This document shows positions 7,099 to 15,422 of a stretch of DNA of 35,364 bases, piece by piece. The stretch's first letter is position 1. Each line of letters opens with the position of its first letter. The notes under the pieces are model-generated. The model was not told the origin of the DNA. It did no database searches and worked only from the letters and a program-made list of their open reading frames with translations. The stretch spans positions 1 through 35,364 of the forward strand of contig VGVH01000025.1 of the NCBI GenBank assembly GCA_016874095.1, in the 5' to 3' direction. A program made the position numbers and the translations under genes. Source of the stretch: Gammaproteobacteria bacterium. Lineage in GTDB: Bacteria > Pseudomonadota > Gammaproteobacteria > Steroidobacterales > GCA-2729495.

Positions 7099-8400
7099 TC
7101 AGATGCGGAGTTCGACGAAGGCCTGGTCCCGCAGGCGGCGCATCCACAACTCCGTCTCCTCGCCGAGGCGGCTGTTGCGGATGGCGATCATCGCCTGCTG
7201 CCGCTGAACTTCCTCCGTAGTGTCCTGCACCCGGCGGCCGAGCACCTCGAGGATGTGCCAGCCGAATCGGGTGCGAAACGGCTCGCTCAGGGTCTTCTCG
7301 GGCATGGAGTCGGCCAGTTTCTGGAACTCGGGCGCATAGCTGCCGGGGCCGGCCCAGCCCAGGTCGCCGCCGTCGTTCTTCGAACCCGGGTCGTCGGAGA
7401 CTGCGCGGGCCACCGCCGCGAAATCGTCTCCGGCGGCGATCCGCGCGCGGATGCCGCGGATCTTCTCGAGTGCGCTGTCGTCGTCCAGCACTTCGTTCGG
7501 CGAGATCAGGATGTGGCGCACGTTCACCTGGTTCTCGATGATCGGCTCGCCGCCGCGCTGGTTGTTCAGCCGCACGAGGTGGAAGCCGCTCGCGCTGCGT
7601 ATGGGCTCCGATACCTGCCCGCTGGCGAGGCCAGGCACCAGCTCCGCGAACAGCGTGGGAAGCTCGTCGCCCTTCATCCAGCCGAGGGCGCCGCCTTCGA
7701 GTGCCTGCTGGCTGTCGGAGAACTGGACGGCGAGCTGGGCAAAGTCCTCGCCGGACTTGAGCTTCGCTGCGATCGACTCGATTTTCTCCTGTGCGGCCTT
7801 TACGGCGTCCGGCCCGGCGGTCGGCGAAACGGCGACAAGGATCTGCGAGACGTCGTACTCCATGTTGAAGGCAGCGCGACCCGCCTGCCGGGCGAGATAC
7901 TCCTCGACTTCGCGCGGCGTCACCATGATGCGCGAGAGCACGTCGCGCTGGCGCAACTGTTCGATCATCACCTGCTCGCGCATCTCGCGCCGATAGCTCT
8001 GGTAGTCGATGCCTTCGCGCGCCAGCATGGCCGGCAGCTGCCCGAGCGTGACCTGGTTGCGGGCAGCGACATTGGCCAGCGCTGCGTTCAGTGTCTCGTC
8101 CGACACGAGGATGCCGGCATTCTCCGCCCGCTGCAGCTGGATGCGCGCGATGACGAGCCGCTCCAGTACCTGCGGCACCAGGCTCGACTCCGGCGGGATG
8201 CGCGTGCCCTGGGCGTTCAGCCGCGCGACTATGCGGGCAAGTTCGGCGGAAAGCTCGCTCTTCAGCACGACGCCGTCGTTGACGATCGCGGCGATGCCGT
8301 CGAGCAGTTCGCCTGTGGCGGACAGATCGCGGTCCTGGCCTTGCGCGGGCACGGCGGCGAGGAGCGCGCTGCAGAGTAGTGTCGGTAGCAGGTAGCGCAT
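7099..8400 (-). CDS. surA: Periplasmic peptidyl-prolyl isomerase / outer-membrane-protein chaperone SurA
   Basis: SurA escorts unfolded outer-membrane proteins, including LptD, through the periplasm to the BAM machine. The ATG at 8400 gives a 433-residue protein with a signal peptide, RYLLPTLLCSALLAAVPAQG; the frame is open a further 12 codons upstream without a signal-like sequence. The N-terminal chaperone region (LDGIAAIVNDGVVLKSEL) is followed by two parvulin domains, starting near YDVSQILVAVSP and NVRHILISP. Both hold typical GGxLGW motifs (EGGALGWMKGDEL and DGGDLGWAGPG). Placement directly after lptD links it to outer-membrane assembly. Confidence 0.97.
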   Translation of the reverse strand: MRYLLPTLLCSALLAAVPAQGQDRDLSATGELLDGIAAIVNDGVVLKSELSAELARIVARLNAQGTRIPPESSLVPQVLERLVIARIQLQRAENAGILVSDETLNAALANVAARNQVTLGQLPAMLAREGIDYQSYRREMREQVMIEQLRQRDVLSRIMVTPREVEEYLARQAGRAAFNMEYDVSQILVAVSPTAGPDAVKAAQEKIESIAAKLKSGEDFAQLAVQFSDSQQALEGGALGWMKGDELPTLFAELVPGLASGQVSEPIRSASGFHLVRLNNQRGGEPIIENQVNVRHILISPNEVLDDDSALEKIRGIRARIAAGDDFAAVARAVSDDPGSKNDGGDLGWAGPGSYAPEFQKLADSMPEKTLSEPFRTRFGWHILEVLGRRVQDTTEEVQRQQAMIAIRNSRLGEETELWMRRLRDQAFVELRI

Positions 8401-8407
8401 GCGGAAC

Positions 8408-10675
8408 TCAGTCGGTTTCGTAACCCAGAATACCACGTTCGAGAAGCCGATCCGCCGGGTCGCCGACGTTGGTGAGTCCCTTCAGGATTAGCTGCAATGC
8501 GATGGCGGTGTCGGCCGATGCGGTCGCCTCGGGATCCGCCCCGACCGTGTCCGGCCGCCGGGCGAGGTAGCGCCGGTACACGAGCCGCAGGCCCCAGCAG
8601 CAGTTCTCGTACTCGACGCCGAAGAAGCTCTCGATGGGCTCGCGGTCGAGCAGTGAATAGTTGTAGCGGCCGACCGCGCTCCAGCGGTCGCTGAGCGGCC
8701 ATGCAGCGGAGACGTCGAGCTCCTTGACGCCGGTCGAGCGCTCCGGATCGACGAAGTTGTCGCGGCTGTAGCGGTAGGAGAAGTTCGCGACGTGGCGGCC
8801 GTCGCGCCGGTACTGCAACCGTGTCTGCGCGCGCTCGACGCGACTCGCATCGGAATCCCACTGCACGCCGAGGTCGACCTTCCAGTATTTCGCGAAGCCA
8901 AGATCGAGTTCAGCCAGCCAGTCGGAGGAGTTGTTGGCGACCGGCGAGCCGCCCGGCAGCGTCACGAGCTGGTCGCTGAAGAAGCGCGTCTGGCCGATGG
9001 TGGCGGACAGCACCTGCCGGCCGTCGCTGCTGTCGACCACGCGGCTGGTCAGGCCGATGTTCAGCTGGTCGGTGTCGCCCAGGCGGTCATGGCCGAGAAA
9101 GCGGTTGCGCCGATAGAGCTGGACCAGGTTGAAATCGGGCTCGATCGTGTCGAACACCGGCAGGTCGTCCTGCTCGCGGAACGGTATGTGCACGTACTGC
9201 ACGCGCGGTTCCAGCGTCTGCAGGCGCCCGCCGTCGCGGGACATGCGTTCGAATACCGTGCCGAGGTCGATACTCCAGATCGGCGTCGAGCGGTCCGGGC
9301 CCGAACGCTGGCCGGGCAGCGGATCCTTCAGGCTGTAGGCCGTGTGCTCGTAGGCGAACGACGGCTCGAGGCGCAGCCCGCGCCAGTCGAGCGGCAGCGA
9401 GACCGACGGACTGACGTGCAACCGCGTGCCGGTCGGATTCAGGTTCGCTGCCGTGCTCTCGGCCGAGGCATCGCGCTCGAACACGCTCAATTCGCCGTCG
9501 AAGCGCAGGTCGAGGCCGTAGAAATCCGCCACGTAGGCGCCCGTGCGCAGCTGCGGTGCGATTCGGTAGGGCTTTTCCGTGTCTTCCAGCGACTCGTCGA
9601 GCGTCTTGAAGTCCTGCACGCGCAGCAGCACGGACCAGATGTCGTCGTGGTACTCGACGTCGACCACGCGGCGCAGGTGGGTCTGGCTGGTCTCGGCGAT
9701 GGCGCTGGCGAGATCTTCGAAGTACGCCGTGTCGGAGACCGTCCGACCGCTCACGGTCGCGCGCCAGTCGCCGAAGTGCGAGGTGTGGTTCCAGCCGAAG
9801 AGGTAGCGGTCCTCGTCAGCGCCATCGTCGTTCGGCAGGTACTCGGCGTCGACGACACCTTCGTGCCCGGAGCTGAGATAGCGGAATTCGGAGATCAGCT
9901 CCAGCCCGCGCTGCGCCATGTAGCGGGGCGTGAAGGTTGCGTCGAAATTCGGCGCGATGTTCCAGTAATAGGGAATCTGCACCTCGAAACCGCGCGTCTC
10001 CGACCGGCCGATGCCGGGCAGCAGGAAGCCCGACTTGCGCTCGTTCGTGACGGGATAGGAAATCCACGGCGTCCAGAGGATCGGTACGCCCTTGAACTCG
10101 AGCCTGGCGTCGCGTGCCGTGCCGACACCTTTCGTACGGTCGATCTCGATCTCATCTGCCCGCAGCAGCCAGTCGCTGCTGCCCCTGGCACAGGTGGTGT
10201 AGGTGACGTCCTCGAGGTTGATCTCGCGATCGGCATCCACGCCGATGCGGGATGCAGAGCCGCGCGCCGGCACGGCGAAGAGCTGAAATTCGGCATCACC
10301 GACTTCCAGTGCGTCGCGCCGGGCGTCGAACGAGGCGCTGGCGCCGGAGATCGAGGTCTGCGGGTCGCTGAACTCGAGCCCGCCTTCCAGCGCGAACTCC
10401 CCGGTGGCCTGGTCGTAGCGCGCGCCGGGTGCTCGCAGCAGCGACTCGCCGCGGCGGATGGTGATGCCGTCGCCGAACACCGCGCCTTCGTCGATCGTCA
10501 CCTCGGCGCGGCCGCTGAAGACTTCGATGCGCGGATCGGCGGGGTCAGCCGGCGGCAGTCCCGTGACTGCGGCCGGCACATCCACCGGGCAGCCCTGCAA
10601 AGGGGCCTCACGTGGCATCTCGGCTGCCCAGGCGAGCGACGTGCAGCTGATCAGGCAGAGCAGGGAACGATGCAC
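8408..10675 (-). CDS. lptD: LPS-assembly protein LptD
   Basis: LptD is the outer-membrane beta-barrel that, with the LptE lipoprotein, inserts LPS into the outer leaflet. I place the start at a GTG (10675) that gives a signal peptide, VHRSLLCLISCTSLAWA, and has AGGA about 8 bases upstream; a longer open frame upstream would hide that signal. The 755-residue protein has an OstA/LptA-like N-terminal domain (FSGRAEVTIDEGAVFGDGITIRRGE) and a long C-terminal barrel rich in aromatic strands. The four disulfide cysteines are present: GCP (Cys29), TTCARG and the late pair ENCCWGLRL. It heads the surA-pdxA-rsmA operon. Confidence 0.97.
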   Translation of the reverse strand: MHRSLLCLISCTSLAWAAEMPREAPLQGCPVDVPAAVTGLPPADPADPRIEVFSGRAEVTIDEGAVFGDGITIRRGESLLRAPGARYDQATGEFALEGGLEFSDPQTSISGASASFDARRDALEVGDAEFQLFAVPARGSASRIGVDADREINLEDVTYTTCARGSSDWLLRADEIEIDRTKGVGTARDARLEFKGVPILWTPWISYPVTNERKSGFLLPGIGRSETRGFEVQIPYYWNIAPNFDATFTPRYMAQRGLELISEFRYLSSGHEGVVDAEYLPNDDGADEDRYLFGWNHTSHFGDWRATVSGRTVSDTAYFEDLASAIAETSQTHLRRVVDVEYHDDIWSVLLRVQDFKTLDESLEDTEKPYRIAPQLRTGAYVADFYGLDLRFDGELSVFERDASAESTAANLNPTGTRLHVSPSVSLPLDWRGLRLEPSFAYEHTAYSLKDPLPGQRSGPDRSTPIWSIDLGTVFERMSRDGGRLQTLEPRVQYVHIPFREQDDLPVFDTIEPDFNLVQLYRRNRFLGHDRLGDTDQLNIGLTSRVVDSSDGRQVLSATIGQTRFFSDQLVTLPGGSPVANNSSDWLAELDLGFAKYWKVDLGVQWDSDASRVERAQTRLQYRRDGRHVANFSYRYSRDNFVDPERSTGVKELDVSAAWPLSDRWSAVGRYNYSLLDREPIESFFGVEYENCCWGLRLVYRRYLARRPDTVGADPEATASADTAIALQLILKGLTNVGDPADRLLERGILGYETD

Positions 10676-10706
10676 GCAGGATCCTGGACCCGGGACGCCA
10701 GCGCGG

Positions 10707-10736
10707 ATTATAGGGGCCGGCCGCCGCTCTGGTCTG
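10707..10736 (-). promoter_or_regulatory. Candidate sigma70 promoter for lptD operon
   Basis: On the - strand a perfect -10 box TATAAT lies at 10712-10707. The best -35 partner is CAGACC (10736-10731) with an 18-bp spacer, a weak 3/6 match. A start near 10700 would give a leader of about 25 nt containing the AGGA ribosome site of lptD. I see no clear sigma-E type element, which drives lptD in E. coli. Confidence 0.45.
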
Positions 10737-10793
10737 CGCCGGTCGGAGGCTGGCAGAATCGCCGGGGAGCGCTGCAGGGCAAGGAGTTTCCGC

Positions 10794-11438
10794 TTGAAGG
10801 CCATGATCCTCGCTGCCGGCCGCGGCGAACGCATGCGGCCGCTGACCGATACGCTGCCGAAACCGCTGCTGGTCGCGCGCGGACGGCCACTGATCGAGCA
10901 TCATTTAGACGCCCTGGTGCGCGCCGGCATCACCGATGTCGTGATCAACCTCGGCTGGCTCGGCGAGCGCCTGCGGGACCACGTGGGCGATGGCCGCCGC
11001 TACGGCCTGACCGTGGCCTACAGCGAAGAGGGTTATCCGCCGCTCGACACCGGCGGCGGCATCCAGCACGCCCTCGGCCTGCTCGGCCCCGCACCGTTCT
11101 GGGTGCTCAATGGCGACGTGTTCTGCGACTTCCCGGTCCGTATCCGCGAGCTCGCAGCGGACGCACTCGCGCATCTCGTGCTGGTGCGCAACCCGCCGCA
11201 GCACCCGGCGGGCGACTTTGCGCTCGCGAACGGACTGGTGAACAACTCCGCCTCGGAGCGCCACACCTATTCCGGCTTTGCGATCGTCGATCCGCGCCTG
11301 CTGGCGGCCTCCACGCCGGGCCGCTTTCCGCTCGCCCCGCTGCTGCGCGACGCCGCTGCGCGCGGCGCCGTCACCGGTGAGCTGCACGAAGGCGCCTGGA
11401 GCGACGTCGGCACGCCCGAGCGGCTCGCGGCGCTGTGA
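10794..11438 (+). CDS. murU: N-acetylmuramate alpha-1-phosphate uridylyltransferase
   Basis: MurU makes UDP-MurNAc from MurNAc-1-phosphate in the fosfomycin-bypassing peptidoglycan-recycling route. The 214-residue protein has the nucleotidyltransferase signature MILAAGRGERMRPLT, then PKPLL, DTGGGIQHAL and WVLNGDVFCDF. The start is a TTG at 10794: it gives the usual LKAMILAAG N-terminus and has AAGGAG (10781-10786) 7 bases upstream; an ATG lies three codons later. The partner kinase gene amgK, usually immediately upstream, is absent here, because lptD is divergent. A closely related sugar-phosphate nucleotidylyltransferase is the main alternative. Confidence 0.87.
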   Translation: MKAMILAAGRGERMRPLTDTLPKPLLVARGRPLIEHHLDALVRAGITDVVINLGWLGERLRDHVGDGRRYGLTVAYSEEGYPPLDTGGGIQHALGLLGPAPFWVLNGDVFCDFPVRIRELAADALAHLVLVRNPPQHPAGDFALANGLVNNSASERHTYSGFAIVDPRLLAASTPGRFPLAPLLRDAAARGAVTGELHEGAWSDVGTPERLAAL

Positions 11439-11452
11439 CCACCTTGCCGACT

Positions 11453-11590
11453 CGCAACGGCAGCCTGGGACCTTCACCGGGCATGTGAGGCAAGCGGAGC
11501 AGGATGCGGAGCGCAGCCGAACAATGAATGAGCGGAGGCCATGGATGGCCGCAGCGAATGTCCCGGTGAAGGTCCCAGGCTGCCGTTGCG
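11453..11590. repeat. 138-bp inverted-repeat element with 29-bp perfect arms (MITE- or REP-like)
   Basis: The left arm (11453-11481, starting CGCAACGGCAGCCTGGG) and right arm (11562-11590, ending CCAGGCTGCCGTTGCG) are exact reverse complements over 29 bp. The 80-bp centre contains a smaller palindrome, GGCCATGGATGGCC. It fills nearly all of the space between the convergent murU and lipB genes. It carries no coding sequence I trust and no T-tract. As RNA it would form a very stable stem on either strand, so it could end or protect both transcripts. I see no clear target-site duplication. Confidence 0.82.
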
Positions 11591-11604
11591 AAGCTTCACG
11601 ACAG

Positions 11605-12210
11605 TCACCCCAGCGCCGCGAGCAGCTCCTGCTCCAGGTCGTCGGCGACCGCGTCGATCGTGCGCGCAACGCCGAGATCGGCGAGGCGCGTCATGCGGAC
11701 TTCGGGCAAGCCGCAGGGGTTGATGCGGCGGAACGGCTCGAGGTCCAGGTCGACGTTGAGCGCGAGGCCGTGGTAGCTGGCGCCGCGGCGGATGCGCAGG
11801 CCGAGACTCGCGATCTTCGCGCCGGCGACGTAGACCCCGGGCGCTTTCGGATCCGCTGCCGCCACGATGCCGTAGCGCGCCAGCGTCGCGATGGTCGCGC
11901 GCTCGAGCGCGCTGACGAGGGCACGCACCCCGAGTCGCCGGCGACCGAGGTCGACGAGCACGTAAGCCACCAGCTGGCCGGGGCCGTGGTAAGTGACCTG
12001 GCCGCCACGGTCGACTTTCACCACCGGGATTTCGCCCGCGGCGAGTACATGCGTCGGATCGGCGTTCAGTCCGAGCGTGAAGACCGGCGGGTGCTCGAGC
12101 AGCCAGAGCTCGTCGGCTGTGGCCGCGTCGCGGCTGTCCGTGAAACTCTTCATTGCCGCCAGCGTGTCGGCGTAGCCGCAGCGGCCCAGGCGGCGGACCA
12201 GCATGCTCAC
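11605..12210 (-). CDS. lipB: Octanoyl-[acyl-carrier-protein]:protein N-octanoyltransferase
   Basis: LipB moves octanoate from ACP to the lipoyl domains of 2-oxoacid dehydrogenases and GcvH, the first step of lipoate synthesis. The 201-residue protein has the signature GGQVTYHGPGQLVAYVLVDL, the catalytic lysine in GAKIASLGLRIRRG and the catalytic cysteine in RINPCGLPEV. The GTG start at 12210 overlaps the ybeD stop by 4 nt; an ATG two codons later is the alternative. The ybeD-lipB order is conserved. lipA, which often follows, is not in the window; the next feature is the inverted-repeat element. Confidence 0.96.
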   Translation of the reverse strand: MSMLVRRLGRCGYADTLAAMKSFTDSRDAATADELWLLEHPPVFTLGLNADPTHVLAAGEIPVVKVDRGGQVTYHGPGQLVAYVLVDLGRRRLGVRALVSALERATIATLARYGIVAAADPKAPGVYVAGAKIASLGLRIRRGASYHGLALNVDLDLEPFRRINPCGLPEVRMTRLADLGVARTIDAVADDLEQELLAALG

Positions 12211-12488
12211 AGGACCATGAGTACCTGGCTCGACGCGGACAGTTGCTGGTAGATGTGGTCGAGCTGCGCGCGGCTGGTGGCAGTGATGGTCACGGTCACG
12301 GAGATGAAGTTGCCCTTCGTGCTCGGGCGACGGCTCACCTCGATGCCACCATCCGTGCCGGTGTAGTCGCTGATCAGTCCGACCACGTGCGCCTCGAAGC
12401 CTTCCGCCTGCCGCCCCATGATCTTGATCGGGAAGCGGCAGGGGAATTGCAGCGGCGACTCGGCGTCAGGATCTGTTGAGAAGTTCAT
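12207..12488 (-). CDS. ybeD: YbeD/DUF493 family protein (UPF0250)
   Basis: This small protein of 93 residues matches UPF0250: LQFPCRFPIKIMGRQAEGFEAHVVGLI, SRRPSTKGNFISVTVTITATSRAQLDHIYQQL and a C-terminal VLMVL. The fold is ACT-like (regulatory alpha-beta) and the function is not established. It lies upstream of lipB and overlaps it by 4 nt, and its start overlaps the end of the aminotransferase gene by 23 bp. In E. coli ybeD also lies between dacA and lipB; here the aminotransferase is added between. Confidence 0.95.
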   Translation of the reverse strand: MNFSTDPDAESPLQFPCRFPIKIMGRQAEGFEAHVVGLISDYTGTDGGIEVSRRPSTKGNFISVTVTITATSRAQLDHIYQQLSASSQVLMVL

Positions 12489-13320
12489 AGGCTTCCGCGA
12501 CCTTGCGCCAGAGCGGTCCCGGCTCGCCGCTGCCGACTGCGGCGCCGTCGAGCCGGGTGACCGGCGCCACGCCGCGCAATGCGGCGGTCAGCCAGATCTC
12601 CGCAGCCGCGCGCAGGCGTGCTTCGCTGATCGCTTCCTCACGGTACCGGATGCCGCAGGCCTCCGCCAGAGCCCGGACCAGCCGTATCGTGGTGCCCGGC
12701 AGCACGTCGTGGCCTTCCGGGCGCGCGACGAGATCGCCGCGCTCGATGATCACCACGGTGCTGCCGGAGCCCTCGGTGAGCCAGCCGTCGCGCAGCAGGA
12801 TCGTCTCCCCGGCGCCGGCCGCGACTGCCTGCTGGCGCAGCAGCACGTTGGCGATCAGGGAGGTCGTCTTTATGTCGCAGCGCCCCCAGCGCGGATCCGC
12901 GGCGGTGATCGCGCTCACGGCGGCGCGGTCGGGGTCGAAGGGCCTGAGCGGCGTCGCCATCGCGAAGACGGTGGGCGCCAGCCCTGCCGGGAAGCCGTGG
13001 TCGCGACCGCGATCGGCGCCGCGCGTGACCTGCAGGTACAGCCCCATGTCGCCGCCGCCGTTGCGCTCGACCAGCTCCGTCAGCAGGGCGCGCCAGCCAT
13101 CATCCCCGTGCGGGTTCGCAATGCCCAGCTCGCGCAGGCTCCGTTGCAGCCGGGCGAGATGCTCGTCGATGAGCAGGGGGCGGCCGCCGTAGACCGCGAC
13201 CACTTCGTAGACGCCGTCGCCGAAGAGAAAGCCGCGGTCGAGCGGCGAGATGCGCGCCTCAGCGATGGGCAGAAAGTGCCCGTCCAGTGCGGCGATCGGC
13301 AACGTGGTCGGGCCCGCCAC
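12466..13320 (-). CDS. dat: Class IV PLP aminotransferase, D-amino-acid transaminase type
   Basis: The 284-residue fold-type IV aminotransferase begins with SPLDRGFLFGDGVYEVVAVYGG. It has the PLP lysine in DIKTTSL (Lys151), the cofactor-binding glutamate in LTEGSGST (Glu183) and LPGTTI near 230. The segments fit D-alanine transaminase (D-Ala plus 2-oxoglutarate to pyruvate plus D-Glu) better than IlvE or PabC, but the three families are close and the substrate is not proven. The start is a GTG at 13320, 13 bp after dacC. A D-amino-acid enzyme beside a D-Ala-D-Ala carboxypeptidase would fit reuse of the released D-alanine; that link is inference. Confidence 0.82.
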   Translation of the reverse strand: MAGPTTLPIAALDGHFLPIAEARISPLDRGFLFGDGVYEVVAVYGGRPLLIDEHLARLQRSLRELGIANPHGDDGWRALLTELVERNGGGDMGLYLQVTRGADRGRDHGFPAGLAPTVFAMATPLRPFDPDRAAVSAITAADPRWGRCDIKTTSLIANVLLRQQAVAAGAGETILLRDGWLTEGSGSTVVIIERGDLVARPEGHDVLPGTTIRLVRALAEACGIRYREEAISEARLRAAAEIWLTAALRGVAPVTRLDGAAVGSGEPGPLWRKVAEAYELLNRS

Positions 13321-13333
13321 GGCCGCCTGCTGC

Positions 13334-14494
13334 CTACTCGAACCAGAGGAGGACGGTGTCGACCGCCTGCCGCCAGAGCGAACCTTTGGCGATTGCCGCG
13401 AGCGGCACGAGGCCGGTTTCGGCGAGCGGCTGGCCGGCGAGGGTAAGCGTGAGCCGGCCGGCAGGCGTGCCCGTGGCCACCGGCGCGACCAGATCGCGCG
13501 GCGTGTCGGTTTTCGCCTGCACCTGCGCAGCCGAACCGCGCGGAATGGTTACCCAGACGTCCTCGGCGAGACCGAGCCCCACCTGCTCGGCGCTGCCCTT
13601 CCAGACGCGCGCGTTCGCCAGCTTCTGGCCGGCCTGGTAGAGCCGGCGCGTCTCGTAGAAGCGGAAGCCGTAGTTGAGCAACTCGCCCGACGCCTTCGCC
13701 CGCGCTTCCTCGTTCGCCATGGCCATGACAACCGACACCAGGCGCATGTCGCCGCGCTTTGCCGAAGCCGCGAGGCAGTAGCCTGCCGTCGAGGTATGTC
13801 CCGTCTTCAGGCCGTCGACCGTCGGGTCGCGGTACAGCAGCAGGTTGCGGTTGCCCTGCTTGATGCCGTTGAAGACGTAGTCCCTTTCCCTGTACCAGGC
13901 GTAGTGCTCGGGGAACTCGCGGATGATCGCGCGCGACAGGGCCGCGATATCCGCGGCCGACATGAAGTGGTTCGGATCAGGCAGACCGGTCGCATTCATG
14001 AAGTGCGAATTTTCCAGTCCGAGTTCCTGCGCGTGCCGGTTCATGACGTCGGAGAAGGCCGCCTCGCTCCCCGCCAGATGCTCGGCGAGCGCGATGCTCG
14101 CGTCGTTGCCCGACTGGATGATCATGCCCTTCAGCATGACCTCGAGCGTCGCGGAGCTGTTGATCGGCAGCATGGTGGTCGAACCGCCGGATCCCGCGCC
14201 CCCGGTGCGCCAGGCGTTTTCGCTGACCTGCACGGGATCGTTCATCTTGACGGCGCCCGCGGCGAGCGCCTTGTACACCGCGTAGGCGGTCATCAGCTTG
14301 GTGATGCTCGCGGGCCCCAGCCTGGCGTTCTCGTTCTGCGCGGCCAGTACCTTGCCGGTCTCATGGTCGACGAGGATCCAGGCCTTCGCCTCGAGTGTCG
14401 GTGGCGGCTGCACCTGCGCGTCTGCCGTGACGGCGGTTGCGCCGACAATGACCAGTGTGACCAGAAGCCTGCGGGCTTCCCGTGCGTACTGCAT
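13334..14494 (-). CDS. dacC: D-alanyl-D-alanine carboxypeptidase (PBP5/6 type)
   Basis: This enzyme removes the terminal D-Ala from peptidoglycan pentapeptides in the periplasm. The ATG at 14494 gives 386 residues with a signal peptide (RRLLVTLVIVGATAVTADA); the frame runs on upstream without sense. The three active-site motifs are S-I-T-K (Ser63, Lys66), SGN (in QSGNDASIALAE) and KTG (in GLKTGHTSTAG). A PBP5 C-terminal beta domain follows (DVWVTIPRG), and the tail ends in a short amphipathic helix, SLWRQAVDTVLLWFE, for membrane attachment. The symbol dacA would be equally valid. Confidence 0.95.
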   Translation of the reverse strand: MQYAREARRLLVTLVIVGATAVTADAQVQPPPTLEAKAWILVDHETGKVLAAQNENARLGPASITKLMTAYAVYKALAAGAVKMNDPVQVSENAWRTGGAGSGGSTTMLPINSSATLEVMLKGMIIQSGNDASIALAEHLAGSEAAFSDVMNRHAQELGLENSHFMNATGLPDPNHFMSAADIAALSRAIIREFPEHYAWYRERDYVFNGIKQGNRNLLLYRDPTVDGLKTGHTSTAGYCLAASAKRGDMRLVSVVMAMANEEARAKASGELLNYGFRFYETRRLYQAGQKLANARVWKGSAEQVGLGLAEDVWVTIPRGSAAQVQAKTDTPRDLVAPVATGTPAGRLTLTLAGQPLAETGLVPLAAIAKGSLWRQAVDTVLLWFE

Positions 14495-14513
14495 GACGAT
14501 GAACTCCAGCTGA

Positions 14514-15422
14514 CTAGCAGGTCGCGGCGGCAGCCTGGCAGGCCGGCCCATTGCCAGCCTGTTCCGGGCGCGCGGCGTCGGTCGCTTCCACGATGAGTTG
14601 CGGCGGGCCGAGATCGAAAGCCGCCAGGCGACGCACGACTGCGTCGAATCCCGCGGCGTCCGCGACGGGCCCGATCCTCACCCGGTGAAGGGCCAAGCTG
14701 CCGCGCGCATCATAGCGGATGACGACGTTGTCGATGCCCTGTTCTTCGAGCCGGCGTTTCAGGTCTTCCGCATTGCTGCGCTGGCCGAAGGCGCCGACCT
14801 GCACGTACATCTCGCGCGGCGCCGTCGACGGGCGCAATGCGGCGGTCCGCCGCTCGTCCTCGCCCGGCAGGGACTGGACCTCGACTATCGCGGTCCCAGC
14901 CGTGAGCATGCCGAGTTCGCGCGCGGCGCCGTAGGACAGGTCGATGATGCGGCCCACCTTGAACGGACCGCGGTCGTTGATGCGCACGACGATGCTCTTG
15001 CCGGTGCCGAGGTGGGTAACCCGCGCCTGGGTAGGCAGCGGCAGCGTCTTGTGCGCTGCCGAGATCGCGTACATGTCGTAGACCTCGCCGTTCGAGGTCT
15101 TGCGGCCGTGGAATTCGCGGCCGTACCAGGAAGCGATGCCCTGCTCGCGGTAGCCGTCGCTCTCGGCCATCACGAAGTAGCGTTCGCCCATCACCTCGTA
15201 GAAAGGAGGGTTGCCGGGGCCTCGCGGCACGGGCGCCGCCAGGTCGAACGCCGGTCTGGCCTGAGCGGTCGGCACCGGCGGCGGATTCTGGCCCTCGCGG
15301 GCCACCGGGGGCGGCGGCAGTACGGGGGGCGGGATGTCGCGGTTGCCGGAGACGACGCATCCAGCGGCGGCAAGCGTCGCCGCGCCGAGCAGGCATGGCA
15401 GCCGCCAGCGCGCGAGCGTCAC
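14514..15422 (-). CDS. rlpA: Septal-ring / rare lipoprotein A (RlpA), DPBB and SPOR domains
   Basis: RlpA is an outer-membrane lipoprotein that cleaves peptide-free (naked) glycan strands at septa in some species. The 302-residue protein has an N-terminal hydrophobic segment ending LAAAGC, a weak lipobox with Cys22, then a proline-rich linker. The double-psi beta-barrel follows: GIASWYGREFHGRKTSNGEVYD and VVRINDRGPFKVGRIIDLSYGAA. A C-terminal SPOR domain (YVQVGAFGQRSNAEDLKRRL onward) binds denuded glycan. The GTG start overlaps the mltB stop by 4 nt. It sits between mltB and dacC in the elongasome cluster. Confidence 0.95.
   Translation of the reverse strand: MTLARWRLPCLLGAATLAAAGCVVSGNRDIPPPVLPPPPVAREGQNPPPVPTAQARPAFDLAAPVPRGPGNPPFYEVMGERYFVMAESDGYREQGIASWYGREFHGRKTSNGEVYDMYAISAAHKTLPLPTQARVTHLGTGKSIVVRINDRGPFKVGRIIDLSYGAARELGMLTAGTAIVEVQSLPGEDERRTAALRPSTAPREMYVQVGAFGQRSNAEDLKRRLEEQGIDNVVIRYDARGSLALHRVRIGPVADAAGFDAVVRRLAAFDLGPPQLIVEATDAARPEQAGNGPACQAAAATC

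Noticed and set aside
8792-11380. 862-codon open frame on the + strand opposite lptD.
   Set aside because: Shadow of lptD and an alternative frame of murU; no recognisable domain and no ribosome site.
11453-11590. Classic rho-independent terminator between murU and lipB.
   Set aside because: The arms are far longer than a terminator stem and there is no T-tract on either strand.
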